The notes under the pieces were generated by a model. That model saw nothing but the letters and a program-made list of their open reading frames with translations, ran no database searches and was not told the DNA's origin. Below, in pieces: positions 36,833 to 46,833 of a stretch of DNA of 64,000 nt. Position numbers and translations under genes: made by a program. Every line of letters begins with the position of its first letter. Positions within the stretch are counted from its first letter, which is position 1. Source of the stretch: Candidatus Nitrosocaldaceae archaeon (GTDB lineage: Archaea; Thermoproteota; Nitrososphaeria; Nitrososphaerales; Nitrosocaldaceae); the NCBI GenBank assembly GCA_026002835.1, contig BPGC01000010.1, positions 1 to 64,000 of the forward strand, written 5' to 3'.

Positions 36833-38949
36833 AACTACTTGCTAAAACAGACCCAGATATAAGTCTAGAACAACACCTGTTAGATACATTTACAATAGCG
36901 AAAGATTTGTTAGATAACAAAAAAGAAAAAGCTCTTAATTATTCTGCATTAATAGCAGCTACATTTCATGATATAGGTAAGGCTGACGATACATTCCAGC
37001 AACATATAAGAGGGAAAGGTAAAGGAGAACCTCATCCTCTTATGGCCTTGCCTATAATAGAATCTATATTGGCTAATATAGAACTGGATAGATATTATAA
37101 AGATCTAATTCTATTATCTGTAGTTTCGCACCATACACCTTTACATGATGAATTATATCTACATAAAAACCCTAGACTCATAATAAAAGAGAAAAGTGAA
37201 TTTGAAGATATAATAAACAAACTATGTAATCAATTATCTATACACGAACCTAACTTTAATGAGGTATATAGAACTAAACCAAAAAAGGTTCTAATATTGG
37301 CAAAAGACAGAATCTTCAATTATGAAGGTGACAAGAACAAATTAAGAGAGGATTTTATATATATACAAGGTATATTAGAGCAATCTGACTGGTTAGCTAG
37401 TTCTAAAGAAGAGATACCGAAGTTAGAGATACCGAAGTTGGTATCAAAGAATTATGATTATCAAGACTTAGCATTAAGAAGTATAGGGAATATATTTATT
37501 ACATTACCCACTGGAGCTGGCAAGACCGAGACTGCATTATACTGGGCTAAAGCGAACTATAATTACATCTCTCGAGTTTTCTATATACTTCCTACCATAA
37601 CTACAATAAATTCTATGTTTAAGAGATTAAAAAGAGTTTTTAATGGTGTTGGTGAGTATCATAGTAACGTTGATCTATTTCTAGATCTTGAAGGGGATAA
37701 TGCGTTAGATAATGAGTTAATAATGTATAAGTATTACTTTATGCCATTAAATGTAACTACACCTGATCAACTGCTTTTATCACTCATGAATTATAAAAAA
37801 TTTACATTAAAATCATTTCCTTTATATAACGCAGCAATTATTCTTGATGAGATACATGTATATGATTCAGAAACGTTTAGTTTGATTAAATTCATGATAA
37901 AATATCTTAGTAGTTTGTATAATACGAGGTTCTGCATAATGAGTGCAACGTTCCCAAATAAATTAAAAGAGGAATTGTATTTTCTTAATGCTAAAGACCT
38001 TGTAACACAAAAAGATATAGAAAGATATTATAAAAATAAGAAGAGAACATACATTAAATTTAATGATAATACTATTGATGAGATAATAGGTGAGATAATA
38101 GATTCTGCAAAGCTAACTGAAACTGTTGTAGTTGTTAATACAGTTAAACGGGCTCAAGACCTGTATATTAAAATAAAGAACGAGGGAGATATTACTAACA
38201 TAGAACTATTACATAGCAGGTATATATTTAAGGATAGGCGTAAAAAAGAAGAGATGCTAACGAATGATAAGAAGCCAAGATTGCTAATAGCTACGCAGTT
38301 AGTAGAGGTCTCATTAGATATAAGTTATAACAATATGTTTACAGAAGCATGCTACATAGATTCTTTAATACAAAGAACTGGAAGGATTAACAGATATAAT
38401 GAGTATAAAGAACCAAGATTGATTAATGTATTAAGACCTATAGATTATCATCCTTATGATAAAAAGTTATTGGAGACCGCTATGAATATAATAGTAGAAG
38501 AAGAAGGAAACATAAACTCAGAATTTGATTACTTGAGGATAACTAATAGATTTTATGATGAGATATGGGATGATATAAAGATAGAGAGTGATAATAGATT
38601 TTATTATGTATGGAATAAATGTAAATATCTATATTCTATAGATTTAAGAGATGAAGAAGCACAAGAACTATTGACTACTAGAAAAGGTATTATCTCTATA
38701 CCGGCAATACCTATAGAATTTAGAGATCATATATCCAGCTTACAAGACAAATTGAAAACTAACAATGATATAAGAGAAAAGATCAATTTAAGAAGAGAGC
38801 AAAGAAAGTATCTAGTAAACGTTCCTTTAATTAAAGAATTTAAAGATAAACTTTATACTGAACGCATTTATGATAACTACTTTACGTTTGTTAACGCTAA
38901 GTATGATGAAGAATTAGGTTTAACTGGTTTAGTTGATAACATAATTTAG
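36820..38949 (+). CDS. cas3: CRISPR nuclease-helicase Cas3 (HD + SF2)
   Basis: 709 residues. The N-terminal HD nuclease has H19 and the H50-D51 pair in TFHDIGKAD; the SF2 helicase has Walker A LPTGAGKTET (about 228-237), the DEIH box (in ILDEIHVYDSE, near 342), SATFP (near 374) and late QRTGRINRYN. Cas3 unwinds and degrades the DNA marked by Cascade. All motifs are intact. A 15-bp unit (37411-37425, 37426-37440; one mismatch) gives EIPKLEIPKL in the linker, a second in-frame tandem duplication in the locus. Confidence 0.95.
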   Translation: MSLLKLLAKTDPDISLEQHLLDTFTIAKDLLDNKKEKALNYSALIAATFHDIGKADDTFQQHIRGKGKGEPHPLMALPIIESILANIELDRYYKDLILLSVVSHHTPLHDELYLHKNPRLIIKEKSEFEDIINKLCNQLSIHEPNFNEVYRTKPKKVLILAKDRIFNYEGDKNKLREDFIYIQGILEQSDWLASSKEEIPKLEIPKLVSKNYDYQDLALRSIGNIFITLPTGAGKTETALYWAKANYNYISRVFYILPTITTINSMFKRLKRVFNGVGEYHSNVDLFLDLEGDNALDNELIMYKYYFMPLNVTTPDQLLLSLMNYKKFTLKSFPLYNAAIILDEIHVYDSETFSLIKFMIKYLSSLYNTRFCIMSATFPNKLKEELYFLNAKDLVTQKDIERYYKNKKRTYIKFNDNTIDEIIGEIIDSAKLTETVVVVNTVKRAQDLYIKIKNEGDITNIELLHSRYIFKDRRKKEEMLTNDKKPRLLIATQLVEVSLDISYNNMFTEACYIDSLIQRTGRINRYNEYKEPRLINVLRPIDYHPYDKKLLETAMNIIVEEEGNINSEFDYLRITNRFYDEIWDDIKIESDNRFYYVWNKCKYLYSIDLRDEEAQELLTTRKGIISIPAIPIEFRDHISSLQDKLKTNNDIREKINLRREQRKYLVNVPLIKEFKDKLYTERIYDNYFTFVNAKYDEELGLTGLVDNII

Positions 38950-38985
38950 TAAAAGATTAATTTATCGATATAGCAATAATAGTTA

Positions 38986-39522
38986 ATGTATAATGAAGAG
39001 AAAGAAGATATTGAATTAGAAGAATTAGAACACTCATTAAGTTATACTGGTACACAGATAAATTACTATTTTGTATGTAAAAGGAAATTATGGTTCTTTA
39101 GCCATAATATGGAACTAGAGAATGAATCAGATCTAGTGTTGCTAGGTAAATTATTACATGAACATAGTTATACTAGAGAGATGAAAGAGGTTGAGATAGA
39201 GAGAATAAAGATAGATTTTATAAAGAAGAGAGGAGAGGTTCATGAGGTTAAGAGATCTAAGAAGATAGCAAAGGCTCATGAATATCAATTGTTATACTAT
39301 CTCTACTTCTTAAAGCATTACGCTAATAAAGAGATGAAAGGTGTATTAAATTATCCATTGTTAAAGAAGAGGGTATATTTAGAGTTAACAAAAGATAAAG
39401 AGGAAGAGATGAATAATATATTGAAGGATATAGAGAATATAATAAAGCAGGAGAGACCTCCAGAGGCTGAATGGAAGAATTATTGCAGATCTTGTGCTTA
39501 TAGAGATCTCTGTTGGGTTTGA
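38986..39522 (+). CDS. cas4: CRISPR adaptation exonuclease Cas4
   Basis: 178 residues, RecB-like nuclease with a four-Cys iron-sulfur cluster: C31 (FVCKRKLWFF) and C167, C170, C176 (YCRSCAYRDLCWV). The nuclease core shows KIDFI, HEVKRSKK and the QxxY motif in EYQLLYYLYF. Cas4 trims prespacers and sets PAM-dependent orientation. It ends one base before the cas1 start. Confidence 0.92.
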   Translation: MYNEEKEDIELEELEHSLSYTGTQINYYFVCKRKLWFFSHNMELENESDLVLLGKLLHEHSYTREMKEVEIERIKIDFIKKRGEVHEVKRSKKIAKAHEYQLLYYLYFLKHYANKEMKGVLNYPLLKKRVYLELTKDKEEEMNNILKDIENIIKQERPPEAEWKNYCRSCAYRDLCWV

Positions 39523-39523
39523 G

Positions 39524-40507
39524 ATGAGGGATTATTATATCTTCAAGAGTGGAAGGATAAAGAGGCATGAGAATACAATAGAGATAATATATAATGATGG
39601 TAAAAGAAGCATACCTATAAACGATATAAGATCTATACACTTATTTGGAGAGATGGATCTTAATACAAAACTTATAGTATTCCTTAATCAGAATGGCATA
39701 CCAATACATTTCTACAATTATTATGGCTATTACTCTGGCTCATTCTATCCTAGAGAGAAGTTATTATCTGGATTTTTATTAGTAAAACAAGTTCAACATT
39801 ATCTAGATGCTAATAAGAGATTAGAGATTGCTAAAGAGTTTGTTAATACAGCTATACATAACATATTAGCAAATCTAATGCATTATAAGAAAAATGGTAA
39901 AGATATTGATGATATAATTGATAAGATAAAAGAGGAGCAAGAGCTTATAGAGAAAGCAGATAACATACAATATCTAATGGGTATAGAAGGAAGGGTTAGA
40001 GATCATTATTATTCATCATTCGATATAATATTAAGGGATGAGTTCAAGTTTGAGAAGAGGAGCAAACAACCTCCAGAGAATATGGTTAATAGCATGATAT
40101 CTTTTGGTAACTCATTATTATATGCTAGTATATTAACTGAGATATATCATACACAATTAAGCCCAACTATAAGTTATCTGCATGAGCCTGGAGAGAGAAG
40201 ATACTCATTAGCATTAGATATTAGCGAGGTATTTAAGCCTATAATAGTAGATAGAGTTATCTTTAAACTAATAAACAATAGGATGATTGAAGAGAAACAT
40301 TTTCTTAAAGAGCTTAATGCTTGTTATCTAAATGAGAAAGGAAGAAGATTATTCTTAGAAGAGTATCAGAAGAAGGTAGATACAACTATAAAACATAGTA
40401 AATTGAAGAGGCATGTATCATATAGGCATATCTTTCGATTAGAGTGTTTCAAATTGGTTAAACATCTGCTAGGAGAGAAGAAGTATATAGGATTGAAGGT
40501 AAATTGA
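39524..40507 (+). CDS. cas1: CRISPR integrase Cas1
   Basis: 327 residues from the ATG at 39524, immediately after the cas4 stop; a GTG 30 bp upstream would create an overlap and adds no conserved residues. Catalytic acidic and His sites are in MGIEGRVRDHYY (Glu near 153), SYLHEPGERRYSLALDISEVFKPIIVDR (His near 217, Asp near 230). Cas1 with Cas2 inserts spacers at the leader end. Complete. Confidence 0.95.
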   Translation: MRDYYIFKSGRIKRHENTIEIIYNDGKRSIPINDIRSIHLFGEMDLNTKLIVFLNQNGIPIHFYNYYGYYSGSFYPREKLLSGFLLVKQVQHYLDANKRLEIAKEFVNTAIHNILANLMHYKKNGKDIDDIIDKIKEEQELIEKADNIQYLMGIEGRVRDHYYSSFDIILRDEFKFEKRSKQPPENMVNSMISFGNSLLYASILTEIYHTQLSPTISYLHEPGERRYSLALDISEVFKPIIVDRVIFKLINNRMIEEKHFLKELNACYLNEKGRRLFLEEYQKKVDTTIKHSKLKRHVSYRHIFRLECFKLVKHLLGEKKYIGLKVN

Positions 40508-40767
40508 TGGTTATAATAGTCTATGATGTTGGTATAGAGAGGTTAGATGCTGTTAGGAAGATACTTAAGCAATATCTTAATTGGGTCCAAAACTCTGCAT
40601 TTGAAGGAGAGATTACTGAAGGTTTGTTAGAAGAGATAAAATTGAAATTATTTGGTATAATAGATACAGAAGTAGATTCTATAATTGTTTATAGTATCAA
40701 TAATCCTAAATGGGTTAAGAAGAGGATATGGGGAAGGGAGAAGGGAGAGACTGATAACATATTATAG
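40507..40767 (+). CDS. cas2: CRISPR adaptation protein Cas2
   Basis: 86 residues with the ferredoxin-like start MVIIVYDVG (Asp near 7), RKILKQYLNWVQNSAFEGE and the late SIIVYSI strand. It bridges two Cas1 dimers. The ATG overlaps the cas1 stop (TGATG); a TTG three bases upstream is an alternative. Last gene before the leader and array. Confidence 0.95.
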   Translation: MVIIVYDVGIERLDAVRKILKQYLNWVQNSAFEGEITEGLLEEIKLKLFGIIDTEVDSIIVYSINNPKWVKKRIWGREKGETDNIL

Positions 40768-40876
40768 TCAACCTTTATAAATAAGATACACTATTAAAGG
40801 TTGACTGGTTCCTCTCTGACATGGGTTTGCTTTAGTATATAAAGGGTTTATATGGGGAGAGGAGTCGCCAGTGGGG
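40768..40876 (+). promoter_or_regulatory. CRISPR leader with hairpin and TATA-like box
   Basis: About 110 bp between cas2 and the first repeat. AGTCAACCTTTA (40766-40777, overlapping the cas2 stop) and its exact reverse complement TAAAGGTTGACT (40795-40806) could form a 12-bp stem with a 17-base loop, either a terminator for the cas operon or a protein site for adaptation. A TATA-like ATATAAAGG near 40837 would start array transcription just before repeat 1. Confidence 0.6.
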
Positions 40877-41571
40877 GTTAGAATCGAACTAAAGTAGGAT
40901 TGAAAGAAGTCTGTATTAATATTATCTAAATATTTGAATAACGGTTAGAATCGAACTAAAGTAGGATTGAAAGTTATATCAGAAGATTGTTATGAGGAAT
41001 ATAGTCAACGTGGTTAGAATCGAACTAAAGTAGGATTGAAAGACATATAGTATTAGGAAGGAGTGATCAACAGTTAAGTTAGAATCGAACTAAAGTAGGA
41101 TTGAAAGTTATGTATACATTAACTGTATCTCCTTTATACAAGAGTTAGAATCGAACTAAAGTAGGATTGAAAGTCTTTTTCATTAACTTTTCTTGCTTCT
41201 CTTAACTTTGTTAGAATCGAACTAAAGTAGGATTGAAAGAAAATTCTAGTAATTTGTTCATCTTTTCTAATAACTGTTAGAATCGAACTAAAGTAGGATT
41301 GAAAGGATACAGAAGGTTTCATATTTGTATTTTCTGATTTGGTTAGAATCGAACTAAAGTAGGATTGAAAGATTAAATGAGGCTAAGAATAGAGATAGCC
41401 TTATTATGTTAGAATCGAACTAAAGTAGGATTGAAAGGACTGAAGGTCTAATGCTATTATCTCTTTATTACTTGTTAGAATCGAACTAAAGTAGGATTGA
41501 AAGACGATTGGGTAGATTGATGCATAGTAAGAGTGCTATAGGTTAGAATCGAACTAAAGTAGGATTGAAAG
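40877..41571 (+). CRISPR. CRISPR array, 11 repeats and 10 spacers
   Basis: Identical 30-bp repeats beginning GTTAGAATCG and ending GGATTGAAAG start at 40877, 40944, 41013, 41078, 41144, 41210, 41276, 41342, 41408, 41474 and 41542. Spacers are 35-39 bp. The ATTGAAAG 3' end matches the usual 8-nt crRNA tag, so the array is read on the plus strand, away from the leader beside cas2. Even the last repeat is perfect rather than degenerate, and only 7 bases follow it before an IS1595-like element, so the array is probably truncated. Confidence 0.98.
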
Positions 41572-41578
41572 ATTTTTA

Positions 41579-42447
41579 GGTGATTAGTCATTATTACCTA
41601 CTTCTAATTACCTCTATTATCTTATCGAATACATTACCTCTATTATTATATCTGAACTCTAACTCTTTAAGATAGTATGGGAATAACTCTTTACTAATGC
41701 TATGATATCTTAATAATCTCTCTTTAGCATATTGATAATTCTATGCCATTAATGTATACCATTAGCAAATCTTATACTCTTATCTATCCTCTCATGTTTA
41801 AAACCATATAATACTAGAGTATCATAACCTTTGTATTTATCAGTATATATTATTGATCCTCTCTTTACCTTCTTAATAGTTTCTCTTAATAGTGTTTCAG
41901 CACTAACATCATTAACTATCTCAACCTTTACTTTACCATTCCTCTCTAATATACCAAATACTGGTATCTTATTATATGAACCTCTACCTCTCTTTCCTTT
42001 TCTTTTACCTCCAAAGTATGCTTCATCAGCCTCTACTTCTCATTTTAATATATCATCCTTTATAGAATAGTTATAGATCTTCTCCCTAATTATAGTATAT
42101 ATCTTATATGTAGTACGATATGCTAATCCTAGTTCTTTACTAGCCTTTAATACTGGTATCTCTAACTCAAATAGCTTTAATGCTCCTATGAACTTTGTGA
42201 ATTGTATCCTTAATCCATATAGTATGCTATCTCTACACTCCATTCCTTCTTGCATCTATAGCATCTATAGCAGTTATCCTTAACTCTGCCTATATGCTCA
42301 TTATTACAGTATATGCATCTATCAAACCTCTTAAGTATACCCTTATCCCTTAACCACTCCTCTGCCTTCTTCTCATCGTTTATCTTTGCTAGTTCTATTA
42401 GTTTCATATACTGTTATTATATAGATGGGTATTATTAACCAATCACC
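41579..42447 (-). mobile_element. IS1595-like insertion sequence, copy 2 (dead)
   Basis: 869 bp, inverted relative to copies 1 and 3. The transposase is broken by three lesions: a 1-bp loss turning GTAGGAGATAG into GTAGAGATAG, a TGA near the catalytic VEADE motif, and the C-terminal break shared by all copies. Copy 3 carries the same two private lesions. The outer flank (GATTTTTA) is the CRISPR array, the inner flank TAAGTTAT; no direct target duplication. Confidence 0.9.
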
Positions 42448-42454
42448 TAAGTTA

Positions 42455-42490
42455 TTGTTAGGATCAATAAAGATATTAGTCTACAAAGCA
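42455..42490 (-). repeat. Solo end of the IS5-like type B element
   Basis: Read on the minus strand this 36-bp stretch begins TGCTTTGTAGACTAA and continues ATCTTTATTGATCCTAACAA, matching the left end of the IS5-like type B element at 46929-46970 except for a 3-4 base deletion. Only the end of the element survives beside IS1595-like copy 2, so the rest was deleted. Confidence 0.7.
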
Positions 42491-42526
42491 ATAAGATTTG
42501 AAAATACATTACATTAGCATGTGTTA

Positions 42527-43555
42527 TTAATAAAGAATATATTTTATAGCTAGTGGAATTGGTCGTTCTAGATCACTCCATATAAATATCTCTAAATCAT
42601 ACTCACCATTATCTATTAAATGCGTAAGTTGCTTTGATTCATATGGTTTTAAAGTATATTCATAAAATTTAAGGTCTATTACTTCTTCCTTATCTTTTAC
42701 CTTTACTATATATGTAAATTTAGTCTCAATATCTAGGGTATTTATTGCTAATGAATTTAATTCTAATTTGTTGTACTTGATACTTTTTTTAACATCTGTT
42801 AATACTATATCGTTCAATGATCCTTCATATTCTCTAAAACGTTTTATAAAATCAAGAAATATACGTAATTTATCTATTTCCTCATGTTCTAAACCATAAA
42901 ATATAGTTACGCCATCAACCACAGCTTTTACCCTGTTAAAAGAATCTATCATACTCTTAACATCACCTCTCAACGTAGAAACCTGAGCTACTAATTTAAC
43001 ATTATTATCTACTTTTCTTATCTCAGTAACTATATTTTTTACATATTTCTCATAATCATCTGGATTAGATTGTAAGGCTTGATATTGTAGAATATAAACA
43101 TCAGTAAATCTAACAAGTTCTTTAGCATAAATCTCAGTTAATCGACCGCTTGGAGCAACCATCAATTTAAGCCCATTTTTATGGGCGAGTTCTGATGCCA
43201 TTTTTACAGAATTGACAATATCATTAACTTCATTGGTCGGACTTAGATTATGCTCTATATTATATGCAATATATAGAACCTTATCTTTTAAAATATTTAT
43301 ATAATTGTTCATCTCATCTATAGAAAAATATGTAGCTACTTTATAGCCTTCTAAACCTTTGGTATAATCAATTGATTTTATTCCAGGAAATATAACAATA
43401 TAGTCCATTTCAGTGATATAATTTTCATATAATGATAGTAAATCGTATTTATATGGGTATCTTTCTCTAATTAATAGAACAAATGATATTTTATCGTCTG
43501 CATGTATTACTGGTATTTGAAAAAGTAATAATCCAACAAATATATACTTCCACAT
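42527..43555 (-). CDS. Secreted TIM-barrel-like protein (paralogue 1)
   Basis: 342 residues with a signal peptide (MWKYIFVGLLLFQIPVIHA). The mature first 230 residues form alternating strand-helix units typical of a TIM barrel: YIVIFPGIK, VLYIAYNIEHNLSPTNEVNDIVNSV, LMVAPSGR, LVAQVSTLRGD, VDGVTIFYG. The Glu in NIEHNLSP sits where glycosidases carry catalytic acids, but this is inference. The last about 100 residues form a beta-rich domain absent from the paralogue at 49045. The gene is alone between two inverted IS copies. Confidence 0.7.
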   Translation of the reverse strand: MWKYIFVGLLLFQIPVIHADDKISFVLLIRERYPYKYDLLSLYENYITEMDYIVIFPGIKSIDYTKGLEGYKVATYFSIDEMNNYINILKDKVLYIAYNIEHNLSPTNEVNDIVNSVKMASELAHKNGLKLMVAPSGRLTEIYAKELVRFTDVYILQYQALQSNPDDYEKYVKNIVTEIRKVDNNVKLVAQVSTLRGDVKSMIDSFNRVKAVVDGVTIFYGLEHEEIDKLRIFLDFIKRFREYEGSLNDIVLTDVKKSIKYNKLELNSLAINTLDIETKFTYIVKVKDKEEVIDLKFYEYTLKPYESKQLTHLIDNGEYDLEIFIWSDLERPIPLAIKYILY

Positions 43556-43730
43556 AAAGATAAGGTATATTGTATTACATTTAAGCCTATCTAATACATT
43601 ATAATAACTTGGAATTATATAGTGCTTAATAATAGCTTAATAATAATTAAAGAACAAAATAAATACTTTATAGCTGGGTCTTTAGAACTATTATTAGCAA
43701 AGTGTATAATGCATGACTATTAATAACTTA

Positions 43731-44599
43731 GGTGACTGGTTAATAATACCCATCTATATAATAACAGTATATGAAACTAATAGAACTAGCAAAGATAAAC
43801 GATGAGAAGAAGGCAGAGGAGTGGTTAAGGGATAAGGGTATACTTAAGAGGTTTGATAGATGCATATACTGTAATAATGAGCATATAGGCAGAGTTAAGG
43901 ATAACTGCTATAGATGCTATAGATGCAAGAAGGAATGGAGTGTAGAGATAGCATACTATATGGATTAAGGATACAATTCACAAAGTTCATAGGAGCATTA
44001 AAGCTATTTGAGTTAGAGATACCAGTATTAAAGGCTAGTAAAGAACTAGGATTAGCATATCGTACTACATATAAGATATATACTATAATTAGGGAGAAGA
44101 TCTATAACTATTCTATAAAGGATGATATATTAAAATGAGAAGTAGAGGCTGATGAAGCATACTTTGGAGGTAAAAGAAAAGGAAAGAGAGGTAGAGGTTC
44201 ATATAATAAGATACCAGTATTTGGTATATTAGAGAGGAATGGTAAAGTAAAGGTTGAGATAGTTAATGATGTTAGTGCTGAAACACTATTAAGAGAAACT
44301 ATTAAGAAGGTAAAGAGAGGATCAATAATATATACTGATAAATACAAAGGTTATGATACTCTAGTATTATATGGTTTTAAACATGAGAGGATAGATAAGA
44401 GTATAAGATTTGCTAATGGTATACATTAATGGCATAGAATTATCAATATGCTAAAGAGAGATTATTAAGATATCATAGCATTAGTAAAGAGTTATTCCCA
44501 TACTATCTTAAAGAGTTAGAGTTCAGATATAATAATAGAGGTAATGTATTCGATAAGATAATAGAGGTAATTAGAAGTAGGTAATAATGACTAATCACC
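43731..44599 (+). mobile_element. IS1595-like insertion sequence, copy 3 (dead), with 8-bp target duplication
   Basis: 869 bp, flanked by a perfect duplication ATAACTTA (43723-43730 and 44600-44607), defining the target-site length of this element. It shares copy 2's 1-bp deletion and TGA (44136-44138) and nearly every other base; a single end base differs (GGTGACTGG versus GGTGATTGG). A doubly dead element with a clean target duplication must have been moved by a transposase supplied in trans or acquired its lesions by gene conversion. Confidence 0.9.
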
Positions 44600-44649
44600 A
44601 TAACTTATATCACACATTATTATGTTATTAACAAATATGTTTTGCATAA

Positions 44650-46833
44650 CTATGTCTGTGTAATATTCATTTTCTTATTTCGCAGATATACAAATGTTAA
44701 TACTATTATGCTGCTTACTATAGCTGTTAATAATATGAGTATAATATTACTAAACGAATCGCCATGTAATACTGCCGTACTATTTACATGTACAGCAAAA
44801 GGTACAATGTCGGTGAAACTATTTCCATCGTTCTGATCCCATGAAATCTCTAGATCTATTATGTTATTTCCTACATTTGCAGAGTTATCTACATTAACTA
44901 TGAATGTAGCAGTAACAACTTGATCTTTGTTTATCTTACCTATCAGTTCTGTATCGCCTACAGTGGTAACTACTGTACTTTTTGAGCCAGGTAATTCATT
45001 TCCTCCTAAAAGTTTAATTTTAACATTATAAGCATCTGCGTTACCTACGTTCTTTAGAGTTACTTTTAATGGCACGTTTGTATTACCTATATATAACTGT
45101 GAGCTATCTACAGATAATACATCAAAATTGGCTTTTGGATAAACTATAAATGGTATATCATATTCTAATGTTTGGTTATTGTACTTAAGCAATAATTTAA
45201 AAATATACTCGCCAGAGTTAACATTGTCTTCTATCTTTATAGAGAAGTTAAGTGAATATTCTGTGGATGGTGTTATTACACTAATGTAACTTTCGTCAGA
45301 TCTACTCGAACTAGAAGTAAAGCCGTTCTCCATTATTAATTTAGCGTATACGTTGTTATATGTGAAAAGATCATTATTATAAATATTAATAGTAATATGT
45401 GTAAAATCTCCACTATATACTATAGAAGGTTCTGTACTCAAACTGCTTATAATAAAAGGAGTTTTCATATAGAGATCTTCTGTTATAGGTATATTTAGTA
45501 TATTGTTATTTGATATTAAAATGCCGTTTACAAAATATGACATAATTATATTTAGCGGCAATATGGTTTCGTAATTATTCGACCTAAGCAGCATTTCTAA
45601 TACTATTTCTCTTCTCTCATATGCATCTAGTATATCTATTACAGGTGATTTTAATGTTTGTGCAAGAGTATCGTTTGTAAATATTTTAAAATTATGAAGA
45701 GGTTGGCTACTATTATTATATATAGTTAGGTTAACAGTTAATATATTATCATTTCTATCCACATCGTCTAATGTTACTATTACAGGTATATTCTTGGTAA
45801 TAGCAACAAATATTTCGTCTGTCTTTTCTTGATTATATGTTTCAGATCTTAGAGTTACATGTATTGGATAGAGGCCTATCTCAGCATCTTTATCTATATT
45901 AGCCAAAAAAGTAAGGGAAATATTCTTGTCAGGTTGTATGACTTGAATTTTTCTAGTATTATCATCAATTGATAAAGGTTTTGAGGCGTTAACTTCCACT
46001 ATAATATCATTTAGTTGTGCTTCACCTATATTTGTAAGTATTATAGTTAATGGAATATTACGACTTCCTGGTAATGCTATTGTCTCTTTATCTATGCCCC
46101 AATATGCTCTAGATAATATATTACCAATGTTTACTATACCCCCTATATTTACAAATGTTTCAAACGTCTCGCTTTCATTATATTGTGTAAAATAATTCAC
46201 TACTATCTTAAATGAGCCTACTGCATCGGCTCTTATAAGCCAACTGATCTTTATAGATTCTTGAGGTTCTATATCCACAGTCTTTGTTATCTCATCTAAA
46301 GCATGTAAACCAGTTCCTAACCCTATACTAAATATAACATTATCGATCTTATAGGCGGCTACATTCTTTACTACAATTGTATAATTAAATGTGTTACCAA
46401 TTCTAATATTCCCAGGTAAGTCTATATCATATAATACTATACTTTTACTAACGCCTACATTTATAGTGATATCGAAAGTATTCATCTCTTTACCATCACT
46501 ATATAAGAATAATTTGATATTAAAAGAGCCTGGTTCACTTGCTAGTAATGTCCATTTTGCAACTTTATCTATACCATATTCTACATTATCTAGATTTTTA
46601 ATAATATTATCGATTACATTTATCTTACTAGGTACTACAATCTTTACTAGAACATTCTCATATACTATACCGCGTGCTGTATTGCTTATTATAGCATTTA
46701 TACTAAATAGCTTCAATGGTTGAAGATCGTTATCTATTATTACATTCTTGAATATTAACTCACTCTCTTGTGCATGTATATTAATTGGTATAATTGATAC
46801 AATTAATATTGAAATTAAAATGTGTTTATACAT
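44650..46833 (-). CDS. Large surface protein of CARDB/NEW3-like repeats, C-terminal membrane anchor
   Basis: 727 residues: signal peptide (MYKHILISILIVSIIPINIHAQE), about six beta-sandwich repeats with recurrent N-V-G-N-A-D/'LKNVGNADAYNVKIKL' type motifs (COG1361-like S-layer/CARDB domains), and a transmembrane helix near residues 693-716 followed by a short basic tail. It would project from the cell surface. Its transcription direction matches the secreted TIM-barrel gene, suggesting a shared surface role. Ligand unknown. Confidence 0.8.
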   Translation of the reverse strand: MYKHILISILIVSIIPINIHAQESELIFKNVIIDNDLQPLKLFSINAIISNTARGIVYENVLVKIVVPSKINVIDNIIKNLDNVEYGIDKVAKWTLLASEPGSFNIKLFLYSDGKEMNTFDITINVGVSKSIVLYDIDLPGNIRIGNTFNYTIVVKNVAAYKIDNVIFSIGLGTGLHALDEITKTVDIEPQESIKISWLIRADAVGSFKIVVNYFTQYNESETFETFVNIGGIVNIGNILSRAYWGIDKETIALPGSRNIPLTIILTNIGEAQLNDIIVEVNASKPLSIDDNTRKIQVIQPDKNISLTFLANIDKDAEIGLYPIHVTLRSETYNQEKTDEIFVAITKNIPVIVTLDDVDRNDNILTVNLTIYNNSSQPLHNFKIFTNDTLAQTLKSPVIDILDAYERREIVLEMLLRSNNYETILPLNIIMSYFVNGILISNNNILNIPITEDLYMKTPFIISSLSTEPSIVYSGDFTHITINIYNNDLFTYNNVYAKLIMENGFTSSSSRSDESYISVITPSTEYSLNFSIKIEDNVNSGEYIFKLLLKYNNQTLEYDIPFIVYPKANFDVLSVDSSQLYIGNTNVPLKVTLKNVGNADAYNVKIKLLGGNELPGSKSTVVTTVGDTELIGKINKDQVVTATFIVNVDNSANVGNNIIDLEISWDQNDGNSFTDIVPFAVHVNSTAVLHGDSFSNIILILLTAIVSSIIVLTFVYLRNKKMNITQT

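Noticed and set aside
41134..41322. 62-residue open frame on the minus strand within the CRISPR array
   Set aside because: It contains three copies of FQSYFSSILT generated by the repeats; it is an artefact of the array.
40877..41571. Self-targeting spacers against the integrated element
   Set aside because: Reading the ten spacers by eye against the replicase, integrase and IS sequences showed no convincing match; a proper alignment search was not possible, so this is not excluded.
41579..44599. A classical composite transposon carrying the secreted protein gene
   Set aside because: Both IS copies are transposase-dead and the outer ends share no common target duplication; only copy 3 on its own has one.
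41579..44599. Simple inversion between IS1595-like copies 2 and 3
   Set aside because: Inversion would put the complement of the array-side octamer (TAAAAATC) beside copy 3; ATAACTTA is found there instead.
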